Shown piece after piece: positions 61,465-64,000 of a stretch of DNA of 64,000 nt (its first letter is position 1; the number at the start of each line of letters is the position of its first letter). Both the position numbers and the translations under genes were made by a program. The notes under the pieces are model-generated. The model had not been told where the DNA came from, ran no database searches, and worked only from the letters and a program-made list of their open reading frames with translations. Source of the stretch: an uncultured Chitinophagales bacterium (GTDB lineage Bacteria; Bacteroidota; Bacteroidia; Chitinophagales; Chitinophagaceae); NCBI GenBank assembly GCA_946886475.1, contig CAMPIQ010000002.1, positions 16,003 through 80,002 on the forward strand. The letters run 5' to 3'.

Positions 61465-62988
61465 CTAAAACCTGAAGGCCTCCAATGCCCTGTTGATCCT
61501 GTCCATGGTTTCTTCCTTGCCCAGTACTTCAGCTATTTGAAAAACCGGAGGTCCGAATTTTCCGCCAACAAGCATAATACGGAGGGGCAGTTGTAATTCC
61601 CCTGGCTTAATGCCTGTCTGCTCCGCTAGTTGTTTAAACAGGTCTTCGAGTGTTTCAGCATTCCAGCTGTTTACACTTTGCATTGATTTATTAAAAGAAT
61701 GGAAGAATTGTTTCTTATCATCATTCCATTTGGCCTTAATGGGAATGGCATCATATTCGGCCGGTGATCTAAAAAAGAAATAACTATGTTCCCAGAAATC
61801 GGTGAGCAGGGTACAGCGGTCCCTGACAAGGGAAAGCACTTTCTCAAAATACAGATCATCTGTTATAACCAGGCCCTTTTTATCAAATATCATTTTCACC
61901 TGATCCCTGTACCTGTTAACATCGGTTTTTTTGATCCATTCGTGATTGAACCATCTTGCTTTTTCAAAATCGAATTTAGCACCCCCTTTATGAACCTTTT
62001 CGATTGTGAATTTTTTTATCAGTTCATCCATTGAAAATAATTCCTGTTCGGTACCATCATTCCATCCCAGCATGGCAAGCAGATTGATAAAGGCTTCAGG
62101 CAAGAAGCCTCTTTCGCGGAACCCTTCTGTTTCCTCACCGGTTTTAGGATCGGACCATGTCATTCCAAAAACAGGAAAACCATATTTGGCGCCATCACGT
62201 TTACTTAATTTACCATTGGGTCCCAGTATCAAAGGCAAATGAGCCCATTGAGGCATGGCCTCTTCACCAAAAAGATATCTCCATAATAAAATATGTACCG
62301 GTGCGCTTGGCAACCATTCTTCTCCGCGGAAGGCATGGGTGATCTTCATCAAATGGTCATCTACTACTACTGCAAGATGGTAGGTGGGCATACCATCTGC
62401 TTTCAGCAATACCTTATCATCAACCACGGATGTATCAAAACTTACTTCACCACGGATCATATCATTGAAAGCAACCGTTTCAGCAGAAGGCATTTTGATG
62501 CGGATAACATGTGCAGTTTTATCTGCAAGCAGTTGTTTTGTTTCACCATCGGATAGTGAAAGGGAATTACGCATTTTCATTCTTACACTTCCATCGTATT
62601 GGGGTGTAGGGTTTGTTTCTGTTCTTAACTGCATGCGCATGGCATCCAGCTCTTCAGCCGTATCAAATGCATAATATGCATTTCCGTTCTGAACAAGCTG
62701 CTCAGCATACTTCCTGTATATTTCTTTTCTTTCACTTTGGCGGTAAGGTCCATAGTTACCTCCGTGCTTTGTGCTTTCATCCGGTTCCAGCCCGCACCAG
62801 CTGAGTGTTTCAAAAATGTATTCTTCAGCGCCTGCTACAAACCTGCTTTGGTCGGTATCTTCTATTCTTAAAATAAAATCACCACCGTGATGTTTCGCGA
62901 AAAGGTAATTATACAGAACTGTGCGAACACCACCAAGATGTAATCCACCTGTAGGACTAGGTGCAAAACGAACCCGAACTTTATTCAT
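61465..62988 (-). CDS. gltX: glutamate--tRNA ligase
   Basis: A class I synthetase of 507 residues charging tRNA(Glu), the substrate of HemA. The HIGH box reads [14 protein letters not shown] and the KMSKS loop is [18 protein letters not shown] 62988 is chosen over 63003 because the five extra residues precede the canonical start [14 protein letters not shown]. The C-terminal anticodon-binding region is normal, ending [13 protein letters not shown]. It lies upstream of the B12-subunit gene on the same strand with a gap of about 55 bp. Confidence 0.95.
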   Translation of the reverse strand: MNKVRVRFAPSPTGGLHLGGVRTVLYNYLFAKHHGGDFILRIEDTDQSRFVAGAEEYIFETLSWCGLEPDESTKHGGNYGPYRQSERKEIYRKYAEQLVQNGNAYYAFDTAEELDAMRMQLRTETNPTPQYDGSVRMKMRNSLSLSDGETKQLLADKTAHVIRIKMPSAETVAFNDMIRGEVSFDTSVVDDKVLLKADGMPTYHLAVVVDDHLMKITHAFRGEEWLPSAPVHILLWRYLFGEEAMPQWAHLPLILGPNGKLSKRDGAKYGFPVFGMTWSDPKTGEETEGFRERGFLPEAFINLLAMLGWNDGTEQELFSMDELIKKFTIEKVHKGGAKFDFEKARWFNHEWIKKTDVNRYRDQVKMIFDKKGLVITDDLYFEKVLSLVRDRCTLLTDFWEHSYFFFRSPAEYDAIPIKAKWNDDKKQFFHSFNKSMQSVNSWNAETLEDLFKQLAEQTGIKPGELQLPLRIMLVGGKFGPPVFQIAEVLGKEETMDRINRALEAFRF

Positions 62989-62992
62989 GCGG

Positions 62993-63000
62993 CAAAAGTA
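62993..63000 (-). promoter_or_regulatory. TAnnTTTG promoter element for gltX
   Basis: The minus strand reads TACTTTTG, with only 4 nt to the gltX ATG (62988). The predicted mRNA is leaderless or nearly so. Confidence 0.5.
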
Positions 63001-63081
63001 CAAAGATCAGCAGACAAGCTATGGAGGGCCAACTGAGATAAATAAAACTAGCTTTTGCGTGCAGATTTTATAGAGATGGGT

Positions 63082-63186
63082 GAGTGGAAATGGAAAATGA
63101 AAAATGAAAAATGGGATAGCTTCAGAAAAGGAATGATCTTACAGAACCGGCATCATTTTCCATTTTCAATTTTTCATTCACTCCTT
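63082..63186. repeat. inverted pair of 7-bp-period arrays, GAAAATG type
   Basis: The left arm (63082-63116) has five units (GAGTGGA, AATGGAA, AATGAAA, AATGAAA, AATGGGA). The right arm (63153-63186) has TCATTTT, CCATTTT, CAATTTT, TCATTCA and related units, the reverse complement type. About 36 bp separate them. The element lies in the spacer between the divergent gltX and deacetylase genes (63004-63273), which holds nothing else. Confidence 0.8.
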
Positions 63187-63273
63187 TCCTGGTTAGTCAT
63201 GGTCATACATTCTCTATACCGGCAAAGGCTATGAGCTTCAACTTTCCAATGGTCTATTCTTATCTTTAATCCA

Positions 63274-63930
63274 ATGTCGCGTTATTTTATTAAAACTCCC
63301 TGGCTGGTGAGCAAGATCTTTCCAGATTACATATGGAAAATGCCGGCTACCGATAACAGTGTTTACCTGACATTTGATGATGGTCCGCATCCGGAGATCA
63401 CACCATGGGTATTAGATCAGTTAGATCTGTATAATGCAAAGGCAAGTTTTTTTTGTATTGGAAAAAATGTTGAGCGATACAGGAAAGTATTTGATAGGAT
63501 CGTCAGTGATGGGCATGCAGTGGGCAACCATACTTATAATCATTTAAATGGATGGAAAACTTCCGGCGATATTTATCTTGATGATGTAAAAGCTGCAGCA
63601 AAAATTTTTAGTTCAGGTTTCTTCAGACCTCCGTATGGAAGGATAAAGTCAGGTCAGGCAAAAAAAATTCCAGGGATTTTAGGTAAGCCGCATGCCCGAA
63701 TCATCATGTGGGATGTTTTAAGTGGTGATTTTGATAAAAATGTAAAACCGGAAGCCTGCTTTGAAAATATTGCAGCAAATGTTAGTGCTGGTTCAATTAT
63801 AGTATTTCATGATAGTGAAAAGGCTTTCAGAAACCTGGAGTTTGCATTGCCAGCTACGCTAAAGTTCTTATCTGAAGCGGGTTTCAGGCTGAGTAAGCTG
63901 GAAAATGATATAGCTGAGGCTGCTCTTTAA
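63274..63930 (+). CDS. polysaccharide deacetylase family protein
   Basis: A 218-residue NodB-homology (CE4) protein. Motif 1 is TFDDGPHPEITPWVLD with the catalytic Asp-Asp; motif 2 is HAVGNHTYNH with the two metal His; motif 3 is FFRPPYGRI; later motifs are ARIIMWDVLSGDFD and IIVFHDSEKA. The likely action is removal of acetyl groups from peptidoglycan or other N-acetyl glycans. No clear signal peptide is present, although the N-terminus (FIKTPWLVSKIFPDYIW) is hydrophobic. A strong terminator follows. Confidence 0.88.
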   Translation: MSRYFIKTPWLVSKIFPDYIWKMPATDNSVYLTFDDGPHPEITPWVLDQLDLYNAKASFFCIGKNVERYRKVFDRIVSDGHAVGNHTYNHLNGWKTSGDIYLDDVKAAAKIFSSGFFRPPYGRIKSGQAKKIPGILGKPHARIIMWDVLSGDFDKNVKPEACFENIAANVSAGSIIVFHDSEKAFRNLEFALPATLKFLSEAGFRLSKLENDIAEAAL

Positions 63931-63937
63931 ATAATTA

Positions 63938-63967
63938 GGGCCTGGGTAGAAACCCTGGCCCGTTTTT
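63938..63967 (+). terminator. intrinsic terminator after deacetylase
   Basis: GGGCC-T-GGG pairs with CCC-T-GGCCC (one T-T mismatch), with a short loop, followed by GTTTTT. It lies 8 bp after the stop codon. Confidence 0.85.
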
Positions 63968-63979
63968 AATCCGTACCCT

Positions 63980-64000
63980 ATGAAAACTGGTTTAAAGGTA
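63980..64000 (+). CDS. possible start of next gene (partial)
   Basis: An ATG at 63980 opens a frame reading MKTGLKV that runs off the window end. It follows a strong terminator, as a new transcription unit might. Too short to assign. Confidence 0.25.

Overview
The window looks like chromosomal DNA of an aerobic member of the Bacteroidota, most likely family Chitinophagaceae. The support comes from several gene architectures seen mainly in that phylum: an LpxC-FabZ fusion, a MurF-alanine racemase fusion, a GldF-GldG gliding fusion, a long IleS, a DksA-like protein with a basic tail and a degenerate zinc finger, three secreted proteins with apparent type IX secretion (T9SS) C-terminal domains, and at least fifteen copies of the Bacteroidota promoter element TAnnTTTG. 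No rRNA, tRNA, CRISPR array, prophage or insertion sequence was seen. Genes are dense and nearly all intact.

Layout. 0-8 kb: two stand-alone receiver proteins, a HerA-like ATPase (DUF853), a small lipoprotein, RecQ, a four-helix-bundle protein and a copper-type P-ATPase. 8-15.5 kb: tsaE, alanine dehydrogenase, the lipid A operon lpxC/fabZ-lpxA-ABC ATPase, a cysteine-rich AraC regulator followed by a His-rich membrane protein, and a DUF421 protein with a zinc ribbon. 15.5-28.7 kb: a complete C5 haem pathway, hemA-C-D-E-F-B-L on the minus strand, divergent from hemH-hemJ, followed by a PepSY membrane protein and a TonB-dependent siderophore receptor. 28.9-35.2 kb: a class II aldolase-like gene with mtnA, then ileS and the DksA-like gene. 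35.3-39 kb: small envelope and hypothetical genes, including a collagen-like lipoprotein. 39.2-45.2 kb: acpP-fabF-rnc, a G8-like secreted protein, methylmalonyl-CoA epimerase, cysteine desulfurase and an IscA-like protein. 45.4-52 kb: gldFG, terC, murF-alr, lspA. 52-64 kb: two large T9SS substrates, fumC, an NlpC/P60 lipoprotein, enoyl-CoA hydratase, a serine hydrolase, a B12-binding subunit, gltX and a polysaccharide deacetylase.

How the parts fit. The haem block can take glutamyl-tRNA to haem: HemA and HemL make ALA; HemB, C, D and E make uroporphyrinogen and coproporphyrinogen; HemF (oxygen-dependent) and HemJ oxidise; HemH inserts iron. The adjoining siderophore receptor and PepSY protein suggest that iron supply is linked to it. 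MurF-Alr, LspA, LpxA/C and the deacetylase serve the envelope. GldFG and the T9SS cargo point to gliding or secretion. The epimerase and the B12 subunit belong to propionate or methylmalonyl metabolism.

The most unusual signal is not a gene. At about a dozen gene junctions there are short arrays with a strict 7-bp period but different unit sequences (TAGCCAA, CTAAAGA, TTCAAAG, CTCACAG, GAATCGG, GAAAATG, AACAAGG types). Many start at, or run into, the stop codon of the neighbouring gene, and several are arranged as inverted arms that could form long hairpins. A second pattern is that some TAnnTTTG promoters lie only 3-6 nt before the start codon, which predicts leaderless mRNAs.
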